64,000 nucleotides of DNA. Source: Streptomyces sp. Ag109_O5-1 (GTDB lineage Bacteria > Actinomycetota > Actinomycetes > Streptomycetales > Streptomycetaceae). The translations under genes and the position numbers were made by a program. Below, in pieces: positions 17,985 through 26,889 of the stretch (within the stretch, counting starts at the first letter, position 1; each line of letters begins with the position of its first letter). A model generated the notes under the pieces. The model was given only the letters and a program-made list of their open reading frames with translations, had not been told where the DNA came from and made no database searches. Location of the stretch: NCBI RefSeq assembly GCF_003814875.1, contig NZ_RKQF01000001.1, forward strand, positions 2,108,001-2,172,000, read 5' to 3'.

Positions 17985-19756
17985 TCCCCGTCCCCGGTGC
18001 GGCGGCCGATGTCGCCGCCGCCCGGCTCGGTGATCCAGAATTCCTCGGTGCGCGCGGCGAACACCCGCTCCTGGAACGGCCACGGCACGACCGGCCGGGT
18101 CTGTCCCGGGGCGTAGAGTTCGACCTGGGTGCGGTGTTCGCGGAACGCGGCGTGCTTCTGCGGCACGTACGCCTCGATGTCGTAGGAGACGAGGCGTTCG
18201 GTGCCGGATCCGGGACCGGCGGCCGGCTTGCGGTTGACGAAGCCGAACTCCTCCTCGGTGCGCTCGTCCCACACCACGTACCGGTAGATGTCCGGCTCCA
18301 AGCCCAGTTCGGCCAGGCAGGACACCACCGTCTCGCCGGTCAGCCGATGGTCGGCGTTGAGTTCCCGGAACTCGTGCGGCACGTACACGTGGGTGACCGT
18401 GCGGCGTTCGCGCAGCAGTTCCAGGATGTCCCGCCGGAACTCCGGCAGGTGGTCGGCGAGCCGGGTGTCGGGGTAGTCCAGGAAACACACCGCCTCCTCA
18501 CGCACGCCCATCGCCTTGCCCGCCATGAGAGCCTCCTGGCGGCGGATCTCACGCAGTTCCCCGGGGGCCGGGTTCTTGTGGATGTCCAGTACGGCCGAGT
18601 GGGACATCGCGCCGTCGGTGGCGAAGACCACGCCCACCTGCGCGCCCTCGGCGACGTGCCGGGCGGTGGTGCCGCCGCAGGCGATCACCTCGTCGTCCGG
18701 GTGCGGCGAGAACACCAGGACCCGGGGCGCATTGCGGCGTGCCTCGCGGTCCTTCCAGGTCCACATGCCGAGCAGGGGCGGGGTCATGGGCTTGCCTTCC
18801 GACTGTGTGGCGGCGACGCGTTCCGCGTCCATCTGGTCGATGGGGCGGACCTCCGAGCCGAACGCGGCGGTCACCTCGCCGTCGGCCAGCTGACGTGAGC
18901 GCAGGATGTCCTCGATCTCGTGGAAGTGGTTGCCGGGTACCAGCCGGGCGACCGGGGTGTCGAACTTGGCGGCGAAGTAGCGGTAGTTTCGAGCGGCCGA
19001 GCGCATGTTGGACTCGTAGCTCTTGGGGTGCGGCACGTGCAGCGCGGCGGCGTCGCGACGCAGCACGAAGCGCGCGCCGGCCGTGCGCAGCCGGTAGCCG
19101 AGGTCGACGTCCTCCGCGCCCCAGGAGCGGTACGCCTCGTCGAAGCCGCCGGTCTCCCGCAGCAGCGCGGTGGGGGCCGAGGCGTTGCAGGTCCACCACA
19201 TCAGCCAGGGCGCCGTCAGGGCGTCCAGATCCTCGCCGTAACGCTCGTAGTAGTCCTCGCGGATGTCCGGCCAGCGACCCTCCGCGGTGAACCGCGCGAA
19301 GGAAGCGTCCGGGTCGGCGAAGTCAAGGGCGTCGAGGATCTCCTGGCCGTCCTCGTTGCCCTCGTTGAAGCACAGGACGTAGCCGACGACCGCGGTGGGG
19401 CCGTCCGCGTCCCGATGTGCGGTGAGGTGGGCGGCGAGCGCGCCGGAGTGCAGGATCACCCCGGAGTCGACGAACACGCAGAGGTCGGCGCGGGCGTGCT
19501 CGATGCCGACGTTGCGGGCCTTGGCGACGCGGTAGCCCTCGTCCGCCTGGTGGTACCAGCGGATGTCGAGCCGGTCGTGGTAGCCGGTGACGACGTTCTC
19601 GGTGTCGTCGGTGGAGCCGTCGTCCGCGACCACCACCTCGAAGCGGTCGCCGGCGGCGAGTTGCTGGCGGCACAGTGATTCCAGTGTGTGCCGCAGCAGT
19701 CCGCTGCGGTTGTAGGTGGGCACGATGACGGTGCAGGCGGGCTGTGACGTGGTCAC
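17981..19756 (-). CDS. GT2 glycosyltransferase fused to PIG-L/LmbE deacetylase
   Basis: A single 591-residue frame holds two enzymes. Residues ~1-330 are an inverting family 2 glycosyltransferase: VIVPTYNRSGLLRHTLESL, VVADDGSTDDTENV, FVDSGVILH, and WGAEDVDLGYRL as in chondroitin-polymerase-like enzymes. Residues ~350-591 are a PIG-L-type zinc deacetylase: VLVFSPHPDDEVIACGGTT with the HPDDE metal site, and RELNADHRLTGE with a further His. The GTG start overlaps the MFS stop and its own stop overlaps the GH3 start. In mycothiol synthesis a GT (MshA) and a PIG-L deacetylase (MshB) act in sequence on a GlcNAc conjugate; fusion suggests a similar transfer-then-deacetylate step here. Confidence 0.85.
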   Translation of the reverse strand: MTTSQPACTVIVPTYNRSGLLRHTLESLCRQQLAAGDRFEVVVADDGSTDDTENVVTGYHDRLDIRWYHQADEGYRVAKARNVGIEHARADLCVFVDSGVILHSGALAAHLTAHRDADGPTAVVGYVLCFNEGNEDGQEILDALDFADPDASFARFTAEGRWPDIREDYYERYGEDLDALTAPWLMWWTCNASAPTALLRETGGFDEAYRSWGAEDVDLGYRLRTAGARFVLRRDAAALHVPHPKSYESNMRSAARNYRYFAAKFDTPVARLVPGNHFHEIEDILRSRQLADGEVTAAFGSEVRPIDQMDAERVAATQSEGKPMTPPLLGMWTWKDREARRNAPRVLVFSPHPDDEVIACGGTTARHVAEGAQVGVVFATDGAMSHSAVLDIHKNPAPGELREIRRQEALMAGKAMGVREEAVCFLDYPDTRLADHLPEFRRDILELLRERRTVTHVYVPHEFRELNADHRLTGETVVSCLAELGLEPDIYRYVVWDERTEEEFGFVNRKPAAGPGSGTERLVSYDIEAYVPQKHAAFREHRTQVELYAPGQTRPVVPWPFQERVFAARTEEFWITEPGGGDIGRRTGDGE

Positions 19757-21075
19757 GCGGCTCTCCGTTCGAGGGGGTGGGTGCCGTCGGTGGAGGGTCC
19801 GGATTCGGCGGAGGGGACAGGGGCAGGCGCAAAGCGCAGGAACAGCACCAGCAGCCCGGCCAGTGCGGTCAGGCCGGCGCACACCCAGAACACCTGGCCG
19901 TAGCCGGTCCAGGTGGCGACGGTGCCGACGGCCAGGCCGCCGAGGAACATGCCGGCCTTGAAGGCGCTGGAGTACAGAGCCGACGCGGTGCCCGGCCGGC
20001 CGGGCAGGCTGTCCTGGAGCGCCACCACGGGGACGTTGAAGGCGACGGCCACCCAGGCCGCGTTCAGGGGCTGCGCCGCCAGCAACAGTGGAAGGCTCCG
20101 GATGAACGGCAGCAGTCCGAAGAAGAGGGTGGCGCAGACGGTGGCCGTAATCATCAGCCGTCGTTTGCCGAGACGGTCCGCCCAGGCGCCGGCCAGCACC
20201 AGAAGCGGGATCTCCAAGACAGCACTCACCCCGAGCAGCAGGCCGGCGGTCTGCGCGTTCATGTGCAGTTCGTCGGTCACGTACAGCGGCAGGTTGATCT
20301 GGTACATCGCGTTGGCGCCGAGCAACAGAATGACGGAGCCCAGGAGGATCATCGTGTGCAGTCCGACGTCGGCGAACATGCCCAGCAGTCCGGGCGGCTG
20401 CTCCTCGTCGCCGGATCCGTCGGACGCCGGGGCGGCGGGCGGCGCCCCGGCAGCCTGTGTGTCGGGACGCGGCAGTCCCCACTGGCACAGCAGCGCGGCC
20501 ACCACCGACAGGGCGGCCGTCGCGGAGTACAACGCGGTGAACGACCACTGGGCGATCACCCAGAAGGCGAGTGGCGGTCCCACCACCCAGGCCAGCGAGG
20601 TGACCGAGCGCAGGAAGCCGTTGAAGAACGGGGCGTCCACGCCCCGCGCGTCCGCCAGTTCACGGGTGTAGGCGAAGAGCTGGCCGAAGCAGGCGCCCCC
20701 CAGACCGAAGCAGACGATGCCGGTCAGCAGCAGCGCGTAGTAGTCGCGCAGGAACGTGTAGCCCAGTGCGCCGCCGGCGTTGAGCAGCGCGGTCGCCACC
20801 AGGATCGTCCGGCGGTCGCGCAGCCGGTCGGAGACCGCGCCCACCACCATGTCGGTGCCGATCTCGGCGATCGACCGGGCAGCGAAGAACAACCCGACCA
20901 TCAGGGGCGTCGCGGCGGCCGCCTCGGTCAGAAAGAGGCTGGTGGTGGGCACTACGAAGGCACCGACGAGCCCGATCGCCCCGCTGACGGCGATGAGGTC
21001 GCGCACCGCGGGGTCGGTGACGAGCCGCCACCGGCTCACCGCCGTCCCCGGTTCTATCCCGGTCCGGTCCTTCAC
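19753..21075 (-). CDS. MFS transporter, sugar-efflux (SetA/SotA)-like
   Basis: A 440-residue, 12-helix major facilitator protein. Characteristic pieces are FVVPTTSLFLTEAAAATPLMVG, the loop-2 motif GAVSDRLRDRRTIL, ELADARGVDAPFFNGFLRSV, and a second loop motif GAWADRLGKRRLMI after an acidic/proline-rich central loop (~residues 200-225). The pattern recalls the sugar-efflux subfamily. GTG 21075 overlaps the monooxygenase stop (GTGA) and the stop overlaps the glycosyltransferase start. Likely exporter of the operon's product. Confidence 0.85.
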   Translation of the reverse strand: MKDRTGIEPGTAVSRWRLVTDPAVRDLIAVSGAIGLVGAFVVPTTSLFLTEAAAATPLMVGLFFAARSIAEIGTDMVVGAVSDRLRDRRTILVATALLNAGGALGYTFLRDYYALLLTGIVCFGLGGACFGQLFAYTRELADARGVDAPFFNGFLRSVTSLAWVVGPPLAFWVIAQWSFTALYSATAALSVVAALLCQWGLPRPDTQAAGAPPAAPASDGSGDEEQPPGLLGMFADVGLHTMILLGSVILLLGANAMYQINLPLYVTDELHMNAQTAGLLLGVSAVLEIPLLVLAGAWADRLGKRRLMITATVCATLFFGLLPFIRSLPLLLAAQPLNAAWVAVAFNVPVVALQDSLPGRPGTASALYSSAFKAGMFLGGLAVGTVATWTGYGQVFWVCAGLTALAGLLVLFLRFAPAPVPSAESGPSTDGTHPLERRAA

Positions 21076-22643
21076 GCTGCCCAGCCTTTGGCGGACCCGG
21101 CGGTGCGGGTGGCGCGCTGCCGGTAGGGCAGCCACGGGGCGACTTCCCTGCCGGCGGGCACCCCGGCGGCGGCGGCGAGGTCGGCCCCGTCGACCTCGCC
21201 CCGGGCCAGCAGATCCCGCCGGGTGTCCTCGGGCAGCGAGGCCAGGACCCGGTGGCGCAGACCAATGAGGTCCAGGCGCCCGTCGTGCGCGGCGGGCACC
21301 ACGCTCCCCTGGCCCGGGCGCAGGCAGGCGGGGTCGACCTGGCCGGAGACGAGCGTCCAGTAGGCGCGGAAGTGCACCGCCGGGTCGGGCAACGCGCCGC
21401 TGAGCAGGCCCAGGCGGATCGTCTCCAGCCAGCAGTCGAGGTAGCGCCGGTCGTGCAGCGCGGACATGTGGCGGGCGCACCACTCCGCGCGTTCGACGGG
21501 TCCGGGCAGTGTGGTCTTGCCGCCGAGCACGTTGAGTACCCAGCAGCCGACGGCCTCGAAGTACGGGCAGGCGGTGCCGAACGCCTCGGTGTCGACGGGG
21601 GTGTTGATCACGGCCAGGGTCGGGTCGTGCCGCCAGAAGTGGTGTTCGTACAGGTCCTCGCGGCGCAGTCCGTCGATGAAGCCGTAGTCCGGCGGCTCGT
21701 AGCCGAGACAGAGCACCACCGCGTCGTAGCGGTCGGTGGTCCCGTCGGCGAGGACCGCCAGCCCGTCGTCGGTGAACCGCTTGAAGGCGGCGACGGGGCG
21801 CACCCCTCCGGCGTGCACCGCGGGCACGATTTTCTCGTTGACGTGCACGGCGCCGTGGAAGCCCTGCTCCGGCAGCAGTCCGGTGGCCCGGTACATGCCC
21901 ATGTAGTCGGGCAGCCACTCCGTCAGCCAGTCCAGGTATTCGGCGTAGGGCACCTCCTCGATGGCGACCCGGCCGGCGTAGGAGAACAGGGCGTCGTTGT
22001 AGACGCCGCCGATGTCGCGGGGCAGGAACAACTGCCTGCTGCGCACGGACCAGTCCACCCGGGCGGCGTGCGGGGCCAGGTCGGCGGCGATGTCGGCGCC
22101 GCTCACCCCGCCCCCCACGACCAGCACCCGCTGTCCGGTGAAGCCGGCGGCGCCGCGGTACTCGGGGGAGGTGAGCACCCGGCCCCCGGTGCCGGGCGCG
22201 GGCAGCCCTCCCTCCGGGAGCCGGGGCTGCCACAGCTCGCCGTTGGCGACCAGCACGGCGTCGACGTGAACCTGCTCCTCCTCGCCCGTCGCCCGGCGGG
22301 CCGTCACTTTCCAGTCGTCACCCTCCTTGGCGACCCCGACCACCTCGTGGCCGAACCGCACCGTTTCGAGCAGGCCGAATCTCGTCGCGTACGAGCGGAG
22401 GTACGCCTGCACCTCGGTGAGTTCGGGAAAGTCAGCGGCGAAGTTCGGAGGGTGGTCGGTGAACGGCATGCTCATCCGGGAGCTCTGCATCCGGACCCCC
22501 GCGTAGGCGCCGCCGGACCCCGGATTCCAGATGCCTCCGAGATCCGGGTGCTTCTCGAAGCAGACCACGTCGTGGCCGTCGGCGAGAGCCTGCTTGACGC
22601 AGGTCAGACCTGCGGCACCGGCTCCGATCACGGCTAAGCGCAT
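21072..22643 (-). CDS. Flavin-dependent monooxygenase (class B FMO-like)
   Basis: A 523-residue two-dinucleotide-binding-domain flavoprotein. The FAD site is MRLAVIGAGAAGLTCVKQAL with a downstream acidic FEKHPDLGGIWNPG. The NADPH site is FTGQRVLVVGGGVSGADIA around residue 165, and DAVVLCLGYEPP follows. This is the layout of class B monooxygenases that N- or S-oxygenate small molecules or do Baeyer-Villiger oxidation; the strict FMO fingerprint is relaxed. ATG 22643 is the first codon of the Rossmann motif. It lies 84 bp after the radical SAM gene and is coupled to the MFS gene. Next to a deacetylase that would free an amine, N-oxygenation of an amino sugar is an attractive but unproven role. 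Confidence 0.8.
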   Translation of the reverse strand: MRLAVIGAGAAGLTCVKQALADGHDVVCFEKHPDLGGIWNPGSGGAYAGVRMQSSRMSMPFTDHPPNFAADFPELTEVQAYLRSYATRFGLLETVRFGHEVVGVAKEGDDWKVTARRATGEEEQVHVDAVLVANGELWQPRLPEGGLPAPGTGGRVLTSPEYRGAAGFTGQRVLVVGGGVSGADIAADLAPHAARVDWSVRSRQLFLPRDIGGVYNDALFSYAGRVAIEEVPYAEYLDWLTEWLPDYMGMYRATGLLPEQGFHGAVHVNEKIVPAVHAGGVRPVAAFKRFTDDGLAVLADGTTDRYDAVVLCLGYEPPDYGFIDGLRREDLYEHHFWRHDPTLAVINTPVDTEAFGTACPYFEAVGCWVLNVLGGKTTLPGPVERAEWCARHMSALHDRRYLDCWLETIRLGLLSGALPDPAVHFRAYWTLVSGQVDPACLRPGQGSVVPAAHDGRLDLIGLRHRVLASLPEDTRRDLLARGEVDGADLAAAAGVPAGREVAPWLPYRQRATRTAGSAKGWAA

Positions 22644-22727
22644 ACGGGCTCCTGGCCTTGTCGCTGGGGCGTTCGCGATGCCCGGGAGGGCGGGGACGGG
22701 TGGTGTGCGGCGGGTGAGGACAACCCG

Positions 22728-23888
22728 TCAGATGAAAGGGTCGAAGTCGTCGTCCAGGTCGTCCGGCGCGGGACGCTCCGGGAGCAGGGCGATCTCCTGG
22801 TTGCTTGCATGCCGGGCACAGACAAAGCGGCAGTCCTCGCTGGGGTCGATCACCGTCGTGTCGGCTGCGGACCACATCTCGGCGAAGGTCGTCTGCGAGA
22901 TGTCGCCGATCCGGCCCTTGGGGTTCCCTCGGTGGTAGGGGCAGACGAAGACGCCGGTGGGCGTGATAGTGGTGCGCAGTTCGGTGACCGCGCAGGTCCG
23001 GTAGTCCTTGGGCTGCACCGGATCGGAACCGCGGCGCACCGCCTGCCAGTTGGAGGAGTGCAGGATGTGGAAGGAGTCGTCCTGGAGTTCCCGCAACCGG
23101 GCGACCTGCGTTTCGACCAGTTCGATGTCCTCGGCGGACTGGTTGACCGTGTAGTGGTCCTCGTCCAGCATCGCCTTGACCTCGAAGTAGTCGCAGCCGA
23201 TCTCCCGGGCGAGCACGCCGGCCTGGTAGACCTCGTTGTAGTTGCTGGCGGTGACCTTCCCGGCCTCGTCGAAGCGCTGCATGAGCAGGAACGAGTAGCC
23301 GAGCCTGCCCTGCTTGCGTGAGGCGAGCAGCCGCATGTTGTCGATGACCTGCGGGAAAGCGCTGCGCTTGCCACGGCTGGGGCGGAAGGACTGGAAGGTT
23401 CCGGCGCTGCCGGCGTCCACCGAGACCCGAACCCAGGACAGCATGGTGGACAGCTGGTCGATGTGCCGGTGGATCTGGGTGCCGTTGGTGACCAGACCGA
23501 GCTGGATGCCGGCGCCGTGCAGCACCTCGATGATCTCGCCGATGGCGCGGTGCAGCAGCGGCTCCCCGCCGCCGATCAGGATCACCGCGCGGACGTCCGA
23601 TTCGGCCAGCTCGTAGGCGAGTCGGACGATGCGGTCCTTGCCTATCTGGCCATGGTGCAGCACCTGGGAGCTGATGCACTCGGGGCAGGCGAGATCGCAG
23701 ACGGTCGTCGGGTCGAGGTCGACGACGAGCGGCGAGGGCAGTCTTTTGCCGCTGGCGACGTCGAAGGCGCTGGGGTAGACGGAACGCTGGTAGAGCTTGC
23801 CGACGAGGTCGAGGTTGCGCTCCACGAAGAGGGTGCCGAGAGCGGGTCCAGGCTGAGCGACGGGCTGTGCGGATGTGCGATCGGGCAT
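22728..23888 (-). CDS. Radical SAM protein with C-terminal cysteine-rich (SPASM-like) region
   Basis: A 386-residue radical SAM enzyme. The cluster motif is CDLACPEC (CxxxCxxC, ~residue 65). VILIGGGEPLLH supplies the GGE motif that holds SAM, and LVTNGTQIHRH and VRVSVDAGS are further barrel strands. C-terminal cysteines at CAV, FVCPYH and CRFVCARH suggest at least one auxiliary Fe-S cluster as in SPASM proteins. It starts at ATG 23888 with GGAAAG upstream, and is the first gene of the operon, 138 bp downstream of a CebR-type operator. Substrate unknown; related enzymes modify peptides, sugars or alcohols. No precursor-peptide gene could be found beside it. Confidence 0.85.
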   Translation of the reverse strand: MPDRTSAQPVAQPGPALGTLFVERNLDLVGKLYQRSVYPSAFDVASGKRLPSPLVVDLDPTTVCDLACPECISSQVLHHGQIGKDRIVRLAYELAESDVRAVILIGGGEPLLHRAIGEIIEVLHGAGIQLGLVTNGTQIHRHIDQLSTMLSWVRVSVDAGSAGTFQSFRPSRGKRSAFPQVIDNMRLLASRKQGRLGYSFLLMQRFDEAGKVTASNYNEVYQAGVLAREIGCDYFEVKAMLDEDHYTVNQSAEDIELVETQVARLRELQDDSFHILHSSNWQAVRRGSDPVQPKDYRTCAVTELRTTITPTGVFVCPYHRGNPKGRIGDISQTTFAEMWSAADTTVIDPSEDCRFVCARHASNQEIALLPERPAPDDLDDDFDPFI

Positions 23889-24025
23889 GCGTGCAGTCAC
23901 TTTCCGGTGCGTACGGGCGAAGGACGGCGACGCACACGCGAGGGCGTGTGCGCAGGGCGCGGATCGACAAGGCGGCGAGGGCCGAGCGGATCGTTCAACT
24001 GGGGAAGTAGTTGCGCGAGTGACGT

Positions 24026-24039
24026 TGGGAGCGCTCCCA
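24026..24039. promoter_or_regulatory. CebR-type operator upstream of the radical-SAM operon
   Basis: TGGGAGCGCTCCCA, identical to the cebE operator and extended by one further base pair on each side (T...A). It is the only strong palindrome upstream of the radical SAM gene. It implies cello-oligosaccharide-responsive expression of the whole five-gene operon. Confidence 0.75.
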
Positions 24040-25917
24040 AGAGCCTCACCGAAGCGGCGCTGGCCTGTCAACAGCCACCTTTCAACTCGGCCACAGGGCA
24101 GGCCAGTTGACTTGAATTCGCGCTGTTTGGACACTTGACTGGCCGGGAATGCGGCACACGCGCTCTCACGGTGGTCATCTCTCTCGCGGGGTCGAGCGGG
24201 TCCGGCCGGACCGCATGGAGGGCCGGCGCGCCGCTCCGGGCGGGTGGTCCACGGGTAGCGGTCACCCGAAACCCGTGCCAGGTCAGCGGGCAGTACGGCC
24301 CTCCAGGTGAGGGGACCGCCGCCGCCTTGACCAACCCTCGCGCGGCGGTTCCGCCGTCCCACCACCGCCAAAGACGGCCAGGCCATGCTTTTCGGTCAGC
24401 CGGGAACGAGTGACGAGACAGAAAAGCAATCCGTCGTCAATGTCACGGACTTTTCGTGAGCGGTTCACCGGTTACTCTTCACTGCCGGACACGAAAAATC
24501 AGACATAATCGCTGCACGGCGGGGCATGTGTCGTACATCATGAAGTACAGGTTGGCCGAATTGCTACCGGCCTTGTCCGCGAAGGAAAGGCAAGGGGTCG
24601 GCATGAAAACCGCGGGCTGGCCGGAGGATTTGCTGCGCACTGCGCGATAGAGCGTCTCTGGAACTCTGTGTGTGCCTGAGGGTTTCAGGCTTCCGGACGC
24701 GGCGTGGCCATTCGCGGTCGCCTCCCGGCGCCCCGAACCTCGGGGTGAGGGTGTGGGCTTTGGTGGTGTGCGGGATGACGGAAGCCCGTCCGTTCGACGG
24801 CGTCAGTACGCCGTCAACAGGTTTCGCGTGAGGGCCGCCTGCACCGTGCCGGAGGAAGCTCCGGGGGTGCGGCGGCTACTCCATGACCTGACACCGGCGG
24901 GGGATCGGCTGGTGTCTTCGTGTCATCCCCCGCCGAACATTGGCCCCCGGCAAGGGTGGTGGCGGAGAAGGCACGCACATAGGGCATACGGCGGGAAGTC
25001 TTCACCCCCACCGCCACCGCGCCGGAGCCGGGCCCTGAGGGGTTGTCCGAGGGCGCGCGGGCTGCGCCGTTAGTGGTGGCCGACCGCTCTGCTGGGGGTG
25101 GGGCCGGCCTTGACCGAGGTGGTCTTGGGCCCGCGCGGGCGGGGTGGGACCGCGGTGCACGGCGGGCACGGCGCAGGTGGCGGTGGTCTTCTTCGACGGG
25201 CATACCGGGCGGACGGTTCCTCTACGGTGGGGCGTATGGTGCGGGTGCCGGTGGCGCGTTCGGTGACAGTATGGGACTGGGCGAGCAGGTCGCATGCGTC
25301 GATCCACGGCTGCCGGGCTGCCGCATGGCCGCGGTCCATGGACAGCCCGCAGCGGTGCGCTGCCCCCACTTTCAGCAGTGCTCATGAAGCCTGCCGGGGG
25401 TGGGATGGTGTCCGAGCGGGTCCAGGCATTCGGGGCAACTGATCACCTCATACACCTAGTGGAGCGCCGGTTCCGTCACTACAGGCAGGATCGGCCCGAC
25501 GGCCACACCGGGAAGCTCCTCGGACCGCGGCACCAAACCGGGAAACGGAATCCGGCACAGCGACATTCACCGCCTTCCCCGGTTCCGTCCGCGCGCCACG
25601 GAAGGGTCCGAGAATCGGTGATTCGATACCGCGGTCGAAGGCCACCGGAAAGAACGAACGATTTCATGCCGGGCTAACAGCGCAAGAACTCGTCCGCCGG
25701 TGGTGGAAATTGTTCCTAATTTCCGTGACCGCCCGCCCCTGCCACTCGCTGCGGAGGAATACAACCGGCCTTTGGGAGCGGTCGATACGCGTCCGTGGGT
25801 GTCGGCGGCCCACCGGGCCTGCCGGGAAATAGCTTGCTGGTTCCGGGCTTGGCCTCACAGGCCGGCGAGTCACCCACCCACGTTTCGCACTTCTGCGGGC
25901 CACTGACCTGCGGCCCG
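24040..25917. other. Long stretch without a supportable gene
   Basis: About 1.9 kb between the radical-SAM operon promoter and the PRPP synthetase stop codon. Several open frames exist on both strands (for example near 24456-24650 and 25002-25385), but none has a recognisable domain, good ribosome site and normal codon use together. The segment around 24410-24640 is less GC-rich. It may be decayed DNA or hold small RNAs; nothing specific can be claimed. Confidence 0.5.
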
Positions 25918-26889
25918 TCAGACACTCTCGAACAAGCCAGTGACGGAGCCTTCCTGGAAGATCTCACGGATGGCGTGCGCGAGCATCGGGGCGATGGAAA
26001 GCACCGTCAGTTTGTCCAGGTCCAGGGCGCCCGGGTCGGGCAGGGTGTCAGTGAAGACGAACTCACCGACCCGCGAGTTCTTCAGCCGGTCGACGGCCGG
26101 CTCGGAGAGCACGCCGTGTGTGGCGGTCACGACGACGTCCTCGGCGCCATGCGCGAACAGCGCGTCCGCCGCGGCGCAGATCGTGCCGCCGGTGTCGACC
26201 ATGTCGTCCACCAGCACGCAGATTCGGCCGCGCACCTCGCCCACCACCTCGTGCACCGTGACCTGGTGGGCCACCTCCTTGTCACGGCGTTTGTGCACGA
26301 TCGCCAGCGGCGCCCCCAGCCGGTCGCACCACCGGTCCGCCACCCGCACCCGTCCGGCGTCCGGCGAGACCACGGTCAGCCGGGCCGGGTCGAAGCGCGC
26401 GGCGACGTGGTCGGCGAGGGTCGGCAGCGCGAAGAGATGGTCGACGGGGCCGTCGAAGAAGCCCTGGATCTGGTCGGTGTGCAGATCCACCGCGAGGATG
26501 CGGTCGGCACCCGCGGTGCGCACCAGGTCGGCGACGAGCCGCGCGGAGACCGGTTCACGGCCCATGTGCTTCTTGTCCTGCCGTGCGTAACCGTAGAAGG
26601 GGGTGATGAGCGTGACGGTGCGTGCCGACGCCCGCTTCAGGGCGTCCACCATGACGAGCTGCTCCATGATCCACTTGTTCACCGGACCGGTGTGGCTCTG
26701 AATCAGGAAGCAGTCGGCGCCACGGACGGACTCCTCGTAGCGGACGTAGATCTCGCCGTTGGCGAAGTCGCGGATGATGGTGGGGACGACGTGCACGCCA
26801 AGTTCGCGCGCGACGTCCTCAGCGAGGGCGGGGTGGGCGCGGCCGGAGAAGAGCATCAGCTTTCGCTGTCCGGTCGTGAAGCCGGTCAC
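25918..26889 (-). CDS. prs: Ribose-phosphate pyrophosphokinase (PRPP synthetase)
   Basis: A 323-residue class I PRPP synthetase, ATP plus ribose 5-phosphate to PRPP plus AMP. Motifs include KLMLFSGRAHPALAEDVA, FANGEIYVRYEESVRG, ITPFYGYARQDKKH (ATP loop), ILAVDLHTDQIQGFF, and the PRPP loop VLVDDMVDTGGTI. GTG 26889 has AGGAG about 11 nt upstream. Housekeeping Streptomyces genomes already carry a prs gene next to glmU, so this is probably an additional, pathway-dedicated copy. The UbiA-type phosphoribosyltransferase 3.3 kb away uses PRPP, giving a clear reason for its presence. A CebR-type box lies 435 bp upstream. Confidence 0.9.
   Translation of the reverse strand: MTGFTTGQRKLMLFSGRAHPALAEDVARELGVHVVPTIIRDFANGEIYVRYEESVRGADCFLIQSHTGPVNKWIMEQLVMVDALKRASARTVTLITPFYGYARQDKKHMGREPVSARLVADLVRTAGADRILAVDLHTDQIQGFFDGPVDHLFALPTLADHVAARFDPARLTVVSPDAGRVRVADRWCDRLGAPLAIVHKRRDKEVAHQVTVHEVVGEVRGRICVLVDDMVDTGGTICAAADALFAHGAEDVVVTATHGVLSEPAVDRLKNSRVGEFVFTDTLPDPGALDLDKLTVLSIAPMLAHAIREIFQEGSVTGLFESV

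Noticed and set aside
15330..18488. A continuous 1052-codon leftward frame ending in the GH3 enzyme
   Set aside because: The first ~170 residues are Arg/Pro/His-rich out-of-frame translation of the upstream PIG-L domain; the real GH3 start is the coupled GTG at 17984 (or ATG 17939).
19753..22233. A continuous 826-codon leftward frame ending in the MFS protein
   Set aside because: Its first half is the shifted frame of the monooxygenase gene; membrane-protein sequence starts only at the GTG at 21075.
22728..24386. Radical SAM gene as a RiPP maturase
   Set aside because: A precursor-peptide frame with a good ribosome site was looked for on both sides and not found; sugar or small-molecule chemistry fits the neighbours better.
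24456..25385. Several 60-130-codon frames in the gene-poor stretch
   Set aside because: Frames overlap on both strands with low-complexity Arg/Pro/Gly composition; none could be told from chance open frames in GC-rich DNA.
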